Assembly: GCA_041394885.1 (NCBI GenBank)
Contig: JAWKHI010000024.1
Coordinates: 43,079 to 107,078 of the forward strand
Direction of reading: 5' to 3'
DNA from: DSOI01 sp041394885
GTDB taxonomy: Bacteria; Acidobacteriota; Terriglobia; Bryobacterales; Bryobacteraceae
DNA length: 64,000 bases
Shown here piece by piece: positions 51,886 to 60,942 of the stretch. Made by a program: the position numbers and the translations under genes. Position 1 is the first letter of the stretch. The number at the start of each line of letters is the position of its first letter. Under the pieces are notes generated by a model. That model had not been told where the DNA came from and did not search any database. It saw nothing but the letters and a program-made list of their open reading frames with translations.

Positions 51886-53703
51886 ATGTCAATCCGGCTC
51901 CGTTCCCCGATCCGTGCGCGTTCGTTCGTCATCGCGATGGTTTTCCTACCCCGTCTCGCCCGCACTTTTCGCAGGAACGCCCCCGTGTTTTGCGTGGCGC
52001 TCGCCGCCGCTGCCCGGGGCGAAGTCATTCCCATTGAGTCCCCGATGGCGCCCCCGGACTGGGCCTACGCGCAAAGAGCGCTGCTCACCGAGTCAGTGGA
52101 AGCCGCCGCCGAGTTCGCCGCGAAGTATGTCGATTCGCGCGGCCACTTTCGCGCCGTCGAGCGATGGGGCGGCAACGATGGGCCCGACGACGTGATGGAG
52201 ACCTTCCACAACTGGCCGCTGTTGTACGCGCTCGGCGCGGACGAGCGAATCCTTGCCCTCTACGATCGAATCTGGGAAGGGCATCTGGACCAGTTCCAAC
52301 GCGCCAAGGCGCCGAGCGCCGAAATGGCCAAGAACGGCATGTACTGGCGCGAGTTCCCCACCGCCTTCGACTGGGAGCACAACGGCGAAGGGCTCGCGGC
52401 GTTTTTTCACTACGGCCTCTGCCGCCCGCGCGACCGCACCTACCGCCAGCGCGCCCTCCGCTACGCCGGCTTCTACAACGGCGAAGACCCGCTCGCGCCG
52501 AACTACGACAAACAGCACAAGATCATTCGCAGCCTCCACAACGGAAGCCGCGGCTCCAAGATCACGCCCGCGTCGGTGTTCGACTGGGGCGGCGAAGCAG
52601 AGCCCGGCACTGACCGCCACTCGCGCTATAAGACGGCTTCGAACATACGCGGAGACCATCCGCTCAACTTATGCACCACAACGCTCGGAATGACCGCGTA
52701 TCTGCTCACCGGAGAGCCGAGGCACCGGGACTGGGTCCTCGAATACACCGGCGCGTGGCGGGACCGTATCCTCGCCAACAAGGGTAACGTGCCGACTAAC
52801 ATCGGGCTCGACGGCGCAATCGGCGGTGAGTGGTCCGGCAAATGGTACGGGGGGACCTTCGGATGGAACTTCGACAGTACCACCAGCACCCGTAACTATT
52901 ACATGCGTGGCGTCCGTGTTGCCATGGGCAACGCCTATCTGATGACGCGCGACGCATCGTACTTGAATCCACTGTTGCGGCAGCTCGAGAATCTCTACGC
53001 GGCGAAAAAGGTGGAAAATGGGCGTACGCTGCTACCCAACAAGTACGGCGACAACGGGTGGTGGGGTTACACGCCGAACCAACACTTCGACGTGCAACGC
53101 GATCTGTATCTTTGGACCATGGACCCGGCGCGTCTCGAGCACATCGCCGCCGACCCGTGGATTGCCTACCTCAACGGCAAGAACCCCGGCTATCCGGGCG
53201 AAGCTCTGCGCGACGGGCTCAGCGGCCTGCGCCGGCGCGTGGCCGGATTCCGGAACGATCGCTCGACGCCCGACACCCGCGCCTCCGACCAGGCGCAGCG
53301 TTACAACCCAGTCGTCACTGGGCCATTGGTGAATCTGATGAACGGCGCCAATGATCCCGGCACGCCGGGCAACCTGCTCCACGCGCGCCTCCGCTACTTC
53401 GATCCCGAACAGCGTAGGGCCGGCCTCCCCGCCGATGTCGCCGCCCTTGTGGATTCACTCGAAGACGGCGCTGCCTCGGTCACCCTGGTGAACCTGAGCC
53501 AGACCCGAGAGCGCACCGTCGTCGTGCAAACCGGAGCCTACGCCGAACACACCGCCACCGAAGTCACCGCCGGCGGCCGGACGTTTACCGTCAACAGCCC
53601 AGCCTTCACCGTACGCATCGCCCACGGCGCCGGCGCGCGCCTGCGCATCGCCATGCGACGCTACGTCAACCAGCCGGTCCTGGCGTTTCCCTGGGATCGC
53701 TGA
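51886..53703 (+). CDS. Exported protein of unknown function (six-hairpin glycosidase-like)
   Basis: A 605-residue protein from ATG 51886; ATG 51937 (MVFLPRLARTF) is an alternative. The N-terminal part looks like a signal sequence. The body is helical, with regularly spaced aromatic-rich segments such as RWGGNDGPDDVMETFHNWPL, AEMAKNGMYWREFPTAFDWE and FGWNFDSTTSTRNYYMRG. This suggests an (alpha/alpha)-barrel like those of six-hairpin glycosidases, but no catalytic motif is clear. The C-terminus is beta-rich, as in a glycan-binding tail. It is divergent from the FAD oxidoreductase and 70 bp upstream of the intact TonB receptor. Confidence 0.7.
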   Translation: MSIRLRSPIRARSFVIAMVFLPRLARTFRRNAPVFCVALAAAARGEVIPIESPMAPPDWAYAQRALLTESVEAAAEFAAKYVDSRGHFRAVERWGGNDGPDDVMETFHNWPLLYALGADERILALYDRIWEGHLDQFQRAKAPSAEMAKNGMYWREFPTAFDWEHNGEGLAAFFHYGLCRPRDRTYRQRALRYAGFYNGEDPLAPNYDKQHKIIRSLHNGSRGSKITPASVFDWGGEAEPGTDRHSRYKTASNIRGDHPLNLCTTTLGMTAYLLTGEPRHRDWVLEYTGAWRDRILANKGNVPTNIGLDGAIGGEWSGKWYGGTFGWNFDSTTSTRNYYMRGVRVAMGNAYLMTRDASYLNPLLRQLENLYAAKKVENGRTLLPNKYGDNGWWGYTPNQHFDVQRDLYLWTMDPARLEHIAADPWIAYLNGKNPGYPGEALRDGLSGLRRRVAGFRNDRSTPDTRASDQAQRYNPVVTGPLVNLMNGANDPGTPGNLLHARLRYFDPEQRRAGLPADVAALVDSLEDGAASVTLVNLSQTRERTVVVQTGAYAEHTATEVTAGGRTFTVNSPAFTVRIAHGAGARLRIAMRRYVNQPVLAFPWDR

Positions 53704-53773
53704 TCGCGCCGGCGCCGAAGCCGACCCTCAAGCGTGCTAATGTATGAACAAATCTGTTCTTCAGGAGTCCACG

Positions 53774-56700
53774 ATGAGGATCTCAGTTCTCGCGCTGCTG
53801 CTGGCAGGAGTGTTCACGGTTTCCGCTTCGGCCCAAAGCATTACCGCGTCCATCACTGGCACGGTAACCGACGTTACCGGAGCCGCCATCCCCAACGCCA
53901 AGGTCATCGCCACCAACGAAGGCACTTCGATCACCTATACGGTGCAGACCAATGGATCCGGCGTCTACAACCTCCCGTTTCTGCCGGTGGGCCGATATAA
54001 CGCCGTGGCCGAAAACGCAGGCTTCAAAAAGAGCACCCTCGGGCCATTCACCCTGGAAGTCAACCAGATCGCGCGTATCGATTTCAAGATGGAGGTGGGC
54101 GAACTTACGCAGAGCGTCGAGGTGAGCTCATCGGCGCCGATCCTCCAGACCGAATCCACCGCCACCGGCGACTCGATCAATTCCACCAAGCTCACCTCCC
54201 TCCCGCTGAACGGACGGAACTTCGCCACGCTCACTTTGCTCATCCCGGGCGCCATCAGCACCTCGCCCAGCGTGATGAGCACCTCGGCCCGGTTCCAGAG
54301 CAGCGGCAGCCGGCCACAGGTCAACGGGAATCGAGAACAGACCAACAACTTCCTGCTCGATGGCGTGGAGACCGGTGAAACCGTGGGCAACCGCATCGGA
54401 TACCAGCCCAACGTAGACGCCCTGGAAGAAGTGAAAGTCATCACCGGCAACGGCGGAGGCGAGTACGGCAACGTGGGCGGGGCGAGCGTGGTGATGACGC
54501 TCAAGAGCGGCACGAATCAATTCCGCGGCAACGTGTTCGAGTTCCTTCGAAACAGCAAGCTGGACGCCAACGACTACTTTGCCAACCGCTCAGGCAGGAA
54601 GCGCAATGCTTTCCGCCGTAACATATTCGGCGGAACCTTCGGAGGGCCCATCAAACGCAACAAGGCTTTCTTCTTTATGGACTATGAAGGAACCGAGGAG
54701 CGGGCTTCCGGTCCGGCCTCCGCCAGTGTCGCTCCTCAGGCGTGGCGCAGCGGCGACCTTTCCCGTTTCCCGCAGATCGTCCGCGATCCCCTCACCGGAA
54801 CCAGCGTGGCCGCGCGATCTCCCTTTCCCGGAAATATCATTCCCGCCGCCCGCATCGTGAACCCGGTCGCCCTCAAGCTGTACAGCAGCCCGGATCTGTA
54901 CCCGCTGCCCAACAACAACGGGACCGGCGCGCTGGGGGTAACCAACAACTTCCTTTCCAGTTCGGCCAGCAAGCTCAGTAACCATCAGGCCGATGCGAAG
55001 GTCGATATCCGGCTTACGGACAAGGACTCGGTATCCTCGCGCTGGTCCATCGGCCGCTACGAATCGCTCGGCTCCCGCGCCGCATTGCCCGTACAGTTGA
55101 CATCGGGAGTAGATGGCCCTACAACCAGCGCCCTCCTCAGTTGGACCCGTACCTACTCAGCGCGCCTCGTAAGTGAGTCCCGAATCTCTTACAGCCGCAC
55201 CGGAGTCGCCAATAACGTCGTCGATTGGTCTGGCCTGCTCGGCGCCGATGGCAACTCGAAGTTCGGCGTCGGCGGCGGACAGCCAATTGCCGGCATCAGC
55301 GGCATCAACCTCGGCAGCGGTCTCACCGGGATTGGCAGCGGCGCCGCGATCGCGGATTCGAAACAGAATAACTATCAGGCGCAGAGCCACTTCACCTTCC
55401 AGGCCGCGGCCCACCTCATCAAATTCGGCGGCCAACTATTTCGCGCCCAGCAGAATCACTATTACGCCGGCAATAACGGCGCACTCGGAACTTTCACTTA
55501 CTCAGGCGGGTACTCAGGCCTCGATCACGCCGACTTCCTGCTCAATACTCTTTCGGCGAAAGGCCGCGGCGCCGTAACCGGCAAGTGGGGGCAGAGGCAC
55601 TGGCGCAACGCCGTCTACGTGCAGGACGACTGGAAAGCGCGCCCCAACCTGACCGTGAATCTCGGCATGCGATGGGAATACATCTCGCCCCTGTATGAAG
55701 TCGCCGATCGCCAGGTGAATATCAATACCTACACCGGCGCGCTGATCTACCCTGGCCAAACCGAGTTCGGCCGTGCCCTGTACAAACCCTACCGGAAGCA
55801 GTTCATGCCCACCGTCGGCTTTGCATGGACGCCGGACAGGTTCCGCAATCGGCTTGTGGTTCGTGCCGGCTATCGTTTTTCCAGTTTCCTGGAAGGAACC
55901 GGCGCCAATCTGCGCCTGCCGCTCAATCCTCCGTTCTTCATCGAGTCCAACGTGAACTATGACGCCCGTTCGCCCGGCGACATCCGCACCGGCTTCGCCG
56001 ACGTCATCGGCGCCGGCGACCTCACCGGCCCACGCACCGGCGCGGCCCCGTTCTATCAGGCTCGTGCCTGGGATCTCGATCTGCGCCCTCAATTCACCAA
56101 CCAGTTCAACTTCACATTGGAATACCAGGTGAGCAAGGGCACGTCATTCTCCGCCGGCTACGTCGGCAACAAAGCCACTCATCTCATCGTTCCGCATGAA
56201 GCCAACCAGCCCCTGCCGGGCACTGGACCATTCAATACCTGGGCGCCTCTCAATGACCGGCGCCCCCTGGCCAAGGTGCTCCCCAATGTCGGCAATATCG
56301 CTCTGACGGAATCGAGCGGCACCAGCAATTACAACTCGCTGCAGTTGACGGCCCGTCACCGGCTGAGCGGCGGCCTCGAACTGATCTCCGCCTACACCTT
56401 CTCCAAGACCCTCACCGACAATTTGGGTTACTACGGCTGCGCGGCCGTTGCCTCCGACGGAGCCTACTGGCAGAATGCCTACGATCGCCGCGCGAATTTC
56501 GGACCGGCCTGTTTTGACGCTACCCACAATTTCACGGTGGGCGGGCTTTACGCTCTCCCGGTGGGCAGGGGCCAAAAATTCGGCGCGGGTGTCGGAAAGG
56601 CGCTCGATCTCATCGTCGGAGGCTGGAACGTGAACTACTTCATCTCCTCCCATTCCGGCTTCCCGGTCACCATTAACGCCGCCGCGGCGCAAACCAACAC

Positions 56701-57112
56701 CGGGCAGTCGGTGCGCGGCAACGTGCGCGCCAACTATTACCGCAACTTCAACGTCACTTCTCAGACCGTCGACCGATTCTTCGGCCCCGTCGATTCCACG
56801 ACGTTCTGCCCGGCTGGCGTGGACAACGGAACGTGCGCCTATGGCATCCCGGCCATCGGCACCTTCGGCACCGGAGGCGTGGGAACCCAACGCGCACCCA
56901 GCTACTTCAACTTCGACGCCTCCATCGGAAAGAAGTTCATGGTGAAGGAACATCAGTTCGTCGACTTCCGGGTGGAGTTTTTCAACTTCGCCAATCACGT
57001 GAGCTTCGGGCCTCCGGGCCGCGATATCACGTCGGTGGGCAGTTTCGGCCAGATCACCTCCCAGGTGACCCCACCGCGGAGCATCCAGTTCGGCCTCAAA
57101 TACAATTTTTGA
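53774..57112 (+). CDS. TonB-dependent receptor (Oar-like, intact)
   Basis: A 1112-residue outer-membrane receptor. ATG 53774 with AGGAG 6 nt upstream is preferred over ATG 53744; the signal peptide (MRISVLALLLAGVFTVSASA) starts there. An N-terminal carboxypeptidase-regulatory domain (SITGTVTDVTGAAIPNAKVI) is followed by the plug (LPLNGRNFATL, NNFLLDGVET, GGEYGNVGGASVVMTLKSG) and a beta-barrel ending in a terminal strand KYNF. It takes up a substrate across the outer membrane using TonB energy; oligosaccharide or peptide is likely but not shown. A small inverted repeat (GAACA 53746-53750 with TGTTC 53755-53759) lies just upstream. Confidence 0.93.
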   Translation: MRISVLALLLAGVFTVSASAQSITASITGTVTDVTGAAIPNAKVIATNEGTSITYTVQTNGSGVYNLPFLPVGRYNAVAENAGFKKSTLGPFTLEVNQIARIDFKMEVGELTQSVEVSSSAPILQTESTATGDSINSTKLTSLPLNGRNFATLTLLIPGAISTSPSVMSTSARFQSSGSRPQVNGNREQTNNFLLDGVETGETVGNRIGYQPNVDALEEVKVITGNGGGEYGNVGGASVVMTLKSGTNQFRGNVFEFLRNSKLDANDYFANRSGRKRNAFRRNIFGGTFGGPIKRNKAFFFMDYEGTEERASGPASASVAPQAWRSGDLSRFPQIVRDPLTGTSVAARSPFPGNIIPAARIVNPVALKLYSSPDLYPLPNNNGTGALGVTNNFLSSSASKLSNHQADAKVDIRLTDKDSVSSRWSIGRYESLGSRAALPVQLTSGVDGPTTSALLSWTRTYSARLVSESRISYSRTGVANNVVDWSGLLGADGNSKFGVGGGQPIAGISGINLGSGLTGIGSGAAIADSKQNNYQAQSHFTFQAAAHLIKFGGQLFRAQQNHYYAGNNGALGTFTYSGGYSGLDHADFLLNTLSAKGRGAVTGKWGQRHWRNAVYVQDDWKARPNLTVNLGMRWEYISPLYEVADRQVNINTYTGALIYPGQTEFGRALYKPYRKQFMPTVGFAWTPDRFRNRLVVRAGYRFSSFLEGTGANLRLPLNPPFFIESNVNYDARSPGDIRTGFADVIGAGDLTGPRTGAAPFYQARAWDLDLRPQFTNQFNFTLEYQVSKGTSFSAGYVGNKATHLIVPHEANQPLPGTGPFNTWAPLNDRRPLAKVLPNVGNIALTESSGTSNYNSLQLTARHRLSGGLELISAYTFSKTLTDNLGYYGCAAVASDGAYWQNAYDRRANFGPACFDATHNFTVGGLYALPVGRGQKFGAGVGKALDLIVGGWNVNYFISSHSGFPVTINAAAAQTNTGQSVRGNVRANYYRNFNVTSQTVDRFFGPVDSTTFCPAGVDNGTCAYGIPAIGTFGTGGVGTQRAPSYFNFDASIGKKFMVKEHQFVDFRVEFFNFANHVSFGPPGRDITSVGSFGQITSQVTPPRSIQFGLKYNF

Positions 57113-57574
57113 TCAGGATCGCCGGCGCGGCGTTCTGCCGTGACCGGACGCGTGTGCCAGTGGAAGGCGGCAGTGAGCGTCAGTGCGTCTTCAGGGAGCG
57201 GCTGGAAATCGGTTGAATGGAGCGGGAGACGAGATTGGAAAGCTGGCTTCCGATTGTGAATCAAGAACATTGCGTTCTTGGAAGCGCCGCATATGGAGTA
57301 ATTGGAGTAACGGCGGGAGTCGTGCGCTTCAAAGAGCGTTCCGAGCCTTCTTACACTCCCGGCGCCGGGCCCGGATCGGACCGACGGCCAACCACCCCGT
57401 CAGGAGATTATCGTGATTCGACGCGACTGGATTCTGCCGCCGGCCCTCTTCCCAACTCGGCTATTGAGGTGCGCCTGCCCGAAGAGTGGGAAGGCAGTGG
57501 GCCGCGCAGAGCGCCAACCCGAAATTCAGTTACCCGGTTCGAAATGGGAGCCGGGATGCGCCGAGACCAGGGAA
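57113..57574. other. Convergent intergenic region with two hairpins, no gene seen
   Basis: This 462-bp stretch lies between two converging genes. CAAGAAC (57262-57268) pairs with GTTCTTG (57274-57280), and GAAGCGC (57281-57287) with GCGCTTC (57324-57330). Neither is followed by a clear T tract. Open frames here (57217 and 57413, + strand) run on antisense into the adenylation gene and lack conserved features, so I do not call them. Confidence 0.5.
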
Positions 57575-59497
57575 TCAGGGCTCGAGCAACCTGCGCACCT
57601 CCTCCTCGGGCAGCCCTTCGATCTCGCTCAAGAGATCCTCGGCCTTCGCGGCTGTCAGCGCCAGTTCCACTGTAGCGGCGAGCCCAACCGGTGTCGGGGC
57701 CGCAAAAAATTCCGCGAACTCCACCCTCGCGCCAAGCCGCTCCTCAATCCCGGCCAGCACACGCATCGCGCCCAGCGACTTGCCGCCCAGTTCGACGAAC
57801 GAATCGCGCGCGCCGATCCCGTCCAGTTCAAGCACCGCGCCGAAGATCGCCGCGATCTCACGCTCCAGCATCGTCGCCGGAGCTTCGAAAGGAGTCCGCA
57901 GCCGCGGCCGCTCGCGGGGTGGCGCCGGAAGCGTCCGCCGGTCCATTTTCCCGGCCTCGGTCAGCTTGAGGTCGTCGCAAAACACGAACCGGTCCGGAGT
58001 CATCTGCCGAGGCAGCCGTTCGGCGACATGCTCCCGTAATTCGCTTTCGAGCGGCGCCTCGCCCACGCAGGCTACGTACGCGATCAGCCGAACATCGCCG
58101 CCTTCGGTTCGCCCGGCCACCACCACTGCCGATCGGACGTCCTCGCGCTCCGAAAGCACTGCCTCAATCTCCCCGATCTCGACTCGCTCGCCACCGATCT
58201 GTACTTGAAAATCCTTGCGGCCGAGGTGCACTACGGTGCCATCCGGGTTGCGTCGCCCGAGGTCCCCGGTGAAGTAACGCTTGTGGGAGGTCGACCGCGG
58301 ATCGTTCACGAAGCGCGCCCTGGTCTGCTCCGGATCGCGCCAGTATCCGGAGGCAAAGTGCCGGCTTCTGACCGCGATCTCGCCCGTCTCCCCGTCCGCC
58401 ACCTCTCGGCCGTCCTCATCGAGTAGCAGGACCTCGTTCTCCTCGAGCAGATCCTCCAACGGACATCCGATCGCCGCCAAGTTCGACTCCGTCACCGGCC
58501 CATTCTCGAAGAAGCACGGCCGAAACAGCGGCGACTCACTGAGACCCCACGAATTCGAGAACAGGCACGTTCGCGGGAAGCGCTTCGAGAACTCGGCCAG
58601 GTCGCTCGGGTACACCGAGTCGCTCGAAAGCATCAGCAGCCGCATGCTGTCGAACGTCAGTCCATCTTCCGCGTAGCGCATCGCCTGCCGGAACATATCC
58701 GGCACGGAGTGATAAATCGTGATCCGTTTCTCATCGAGGAACTTCGCCAGTTGAGCCGCGCCGTGCGCCGCATAATCGAAAGGCAGTACGCAAGCGCCGT
58801 TCAGCAGCGCCCCGAAGGTATGGTTGGCCGCGCCCGCGTAGCGCGTCGGGTAGGTCAAGGAAAGCCGGTCATGCCGCGAAATGCGGATCCCGTTCGTGTT
58901 CCGCAGCGCCGTCACCATGCGAGCTCGATGCGTGTACAGCACGCCCTTCGGCTGCCCAGTGGAGCCAGACGTGTAGTAGAGGCTCGCCGGCGCATCGGCG
59001 CTTAGGGCAACGCCGGGCTCGTCATCGCCCTCAGTCAGTTCCTCCACGGCTACCGCCACGTCCGAGCCAGCGGCGCTTCGCGCCGCGTCCGCCGTTGCCT
59101 CCGTGCACAGCACCACCCGCGCCCCCGAGTGCGCGGCGATCTGACGCACGCGCAGCGGCGGGTCCGCCGGGTCGAGCCCCAGGTAAATGTGCCCCGCCTT
59201 CAACACGCCCATCACCGCCACCAGCGGCGCCGCCCCATGCGGCATGAGAATCCCCACCGGCTCACCGGACCCCGGCAGCATCCCCCGCAAAGCGTGCGCG
59301 ATCCGATTTGCACGCCGGTTGAACTCGGCATAGGTGTACCGCGCGTCGTTGGCTTCCACCGCCCACCGGTCCGGCCATCGCGCCACGATCTGTTCGAACC
59401 GCGCATGCACCGGGCGTTCGATCTCTTCCCACGGAATCGGTTCGTGCCCGCCCTCCGGGTGCGCGCACCGCCGGCGAAGTTCCCGCTGGTCCCGCAC
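57575..59497 (-). CDS. Stand-alone NRPS adenylation-carrier didomain
   Basis: A 640-residue protein from GTG 59497, which overlaps the stop of the transporter gene (TAGTG) and has AGGGG 6 nt upstream. The adenylation domain shows A3 YYTSGSTGQPKG (near 173), A5 NSWGLSES, A7 YFTGDLGRR, A8 GRKDFQVQIGGERVEIGEIE and A10 AGKMDRRTLP. A carrier domain follows with FVELGGKSLGAM, the phosphopantetheine Ser near residue 574. In the A4 region the usual Asp235 of amino-acid-activating domains is Ala (RYAGAANHTFGALLNGA). It may therefore load a non-alpha-amino acid. There is no condensation or thioesterase domain. Confidence 0.85.
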   Translation of the reverse strand: MRDQRELRRRCAHPEGGHEPIPWEEIERPVHARFEQIVARWPDRWAVEANDARYTYAEFNRRANRIAHALRGMLPGSGEPVGILMPHGAAPLVAVMGVLKAGHIYLGLDPADPPLRVRQIAAHSGARVVLCTEATADAARSAAGSDVAVAVEELTEGDDEPGVALSADAPASLYYTSGSTGQPKGVLYTHRARMVTALRNTNGIRISRHDRLSLTYPTRYAGAANHTFGALLNGACVLPFDYAAHGAAQLAKFLDEKRITIYHSVPDMFRQAMRYAEDGLTFDSMRLLMLSSDSVYPSDLAEFSKRFPRTCLFSNSWGLSESPLFRPCFFENGPVTESNLAAIGCPLEDLLEENEVLLLDEDGREVADGETGEIAVRSRHFASGYWRDPEQTRARFVNDPRSTSHKRYFTGDLGRRNPDGTVVHLGRKDFQVQIGGERVEIGEIEAVLSEREDVRSAVVVAGRTEGGDVRLIAYVACVGEAPLESELREHVAERLPRQMTPDRFVFCDDLKLTEAGKMDRRTLPAPPRERPRLRTPFEAPATMLEREIAAIFGAVLELDGIGARDSFVELGGKSLGAMRVLAGIEERLGARVEFAEFFAAPTPVGLAATVELALTAAKAEDLLSEIEGLPEEEVRRLLEP

Positions 59498-60936
59498 TAT
59501 CGGCCCCTCAACGCTGCGTACTGGCTGGCAAACGCGATCGCCGATATCCCGGCGAAGAAAACAGCCGCCAGCGCCAAACCAACGTTGGTGAACCAGCCGG
59601 GCCTCGCCTCGCGCGGCATGAGTGTTCTGCCAACGTGGATCACGTGCAGCGCCGACATCGCCAGCCCCAGGTTCCCCAGCGTCGATCCCAGAATCGCCAG
59701 CACTAGCGGATTCGGCGTCAAGCCCAGCGCAAGCAATCCCCAAACGCAGTACGCGCCCATGATTCCGTAGTACACCGTATAAGCTCGATCCGGACTCCTC
59801 CGCCGCAAACGCTCGCTGGCTGACCATGCCACGTCCGTCCACCGCCGGCACACACCGTCGATGGTCTGGATCACCCCGGGCGCAAGGATCAGAAACCCGC
59901 AAAGCAGCGTGAGATACCAGAAAGCCTGGCCGTGCCGCGCCGCGATGCTTTGCGCCACCAACGCCGCCGCGCCGTGCCCTTCTACGTTCACGCCCCGCAG
60001 AAACTCGAGCGACAATACCGCCGGCAGCGCAACGCCGAGCAGGCAACTCGTGACCCACACGAACACCTGATCCCGCCAAATCACGCCGAGCCAGCCGTGC
60101 CAACGCCGCAACTGGACCCCAGTGAGGTCGGGCGTCTTGCCCACATGAGAGAGCGTGATCCTGCGCCCGCCCACCAGACTCGGGATCGCGCCCACCGAAG
60201 CACCCATGCCCCAGCCCTTGTCCCGCACGTAGTTCGACATCAGCGTATTCGACAATCCACCCGCCCCCGCCACCGCCGCGAACGCAGCGAGCGTTGACCA
60301 CTCCACATCGCCCGTCGGGAGGCTGCCGAACCGCAGGAATCCGGTGAATACTTCCGCCCACGCGCTTGCACTCACGAACAGCAAATCGATAATCACCAGA
60401 TACCCTAGCACCAGAATCACCTTCGCGCTCATGATCGCTTCCACGGCGTTGTACACCTTGCGGCCGAAGATCAACGGAACGAAAGCAGAGAGAAAAATGC
60501 AGTAGCCCAGGTTTCGTACGAGCGCATCGTCGGCCGCGGAAGGCATGCGCCCCAAAACCGCCGCCGCCAACGGGACAGCGGCGTTCGCTGCCAGGTAGGG
60601 CCATATGTAGCCGAGGTCCACCGCAAGGTAAGCCGCGGCCCAGAAGCGAGGACCCGGCCGCGTCCGCAGAAACGCCACCAGAATCGGCTCGCCCGTGAAC
60701 AGCGCGTACCGCATCACCGCGAGGTTGTAGATCGCCTGGAACAGGATGCTCAGCCCCGCGATCCACATCACCCCGCCGCCGTAGCGCGCCGTCACCACGG
60801 ACCCGAACAGCCACTCTCCCCCGCCGATCGCCGCGCCCGCCATCAACAGCCCCGGACCAACCAATCCCCGCACAGTCATCCGCGGCGGTTCCGGCAATTC
60901 GCCTCTCCCCCACTCCGGCAAGCCTCTCTCGGACAT
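59497..60936 (-). CDS. Nramp-superfamily transporter without the DPGN motif
   Basis: A 479-residue membrane protein with 11 to 12 helices. The overall pattern fits Nramp transporters, starting GLVGPGLLMAGAAIGGGEWL. In true metal transporters the first helix has DPGN at this point; here it is GGGE. The sixth-helix MPH motif is also absent, replaced by GAGGLSNTLMSNYVRDKG. These changes remove the known metal ligands, so it probably carries another substrate. Its stop overlaps the start of the adenylation-carrier gene, giving strict coupling. It starts 7 bp from the start of the divergent NRPS gene. Confidence 0.78.
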   Translation of the reverse strand: MSERGLPEWGRGELPEPPRMTVRGLVGPGLLMAGAAIGGGEWLFGSVVTARYGGGVMWIAGLSILFQAIYNLAVMRYALFTGEPILVAFLRTRPGPRFWAAAYLAVDLGYIWPYLAANAAVPLAAAVLGRMPSAADDALVRNLGYCIFLSAFVPLIFGRKVYNAVEAIMSAKVILVLGYLVIIDLLFVSASAWAEVFTGFLRFGSLPTGDVEWSTLAAFAAVAGAGGLSNTLMSNYVRDKGWGMGASVGAIPSLVGGRRITLSHVGKTPDLTGVQLRRWHGWLGVIWRDQVFVWVTSCLLGVALPAVLSLEFLRGVNVEGHGAAALVAQSIAARHGQAFWYLTLLCGFLILAPGVIQTIDGVCRRWTDVAWSASERLRRRSPDRAYTVYYGIMGAYCVWGLLALGLTPNPLVLAILGSTLGNLGLAMSALHVIHVGRTLMPREARPGWFTNVGLALAAVFFAGISAIAFASQYAALRGR

Positions 60937-60942
60937 TTGTCC

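Noticed and set aside
57217..58039. Two + strand open frames (57217-57675 and 57413-58039)
   Set aside because: Both run antisense into the adenylation-carrier gene. The second has AGGAG before its GTG, but no conserved feature supports it.
59500..60913. N-terminal extension of the adenylation-carrier protein to 60913
   Set aside because: The extension reads the transporter gene out of frame. The true start is the GTG overlapping the transporter stop at 59497.
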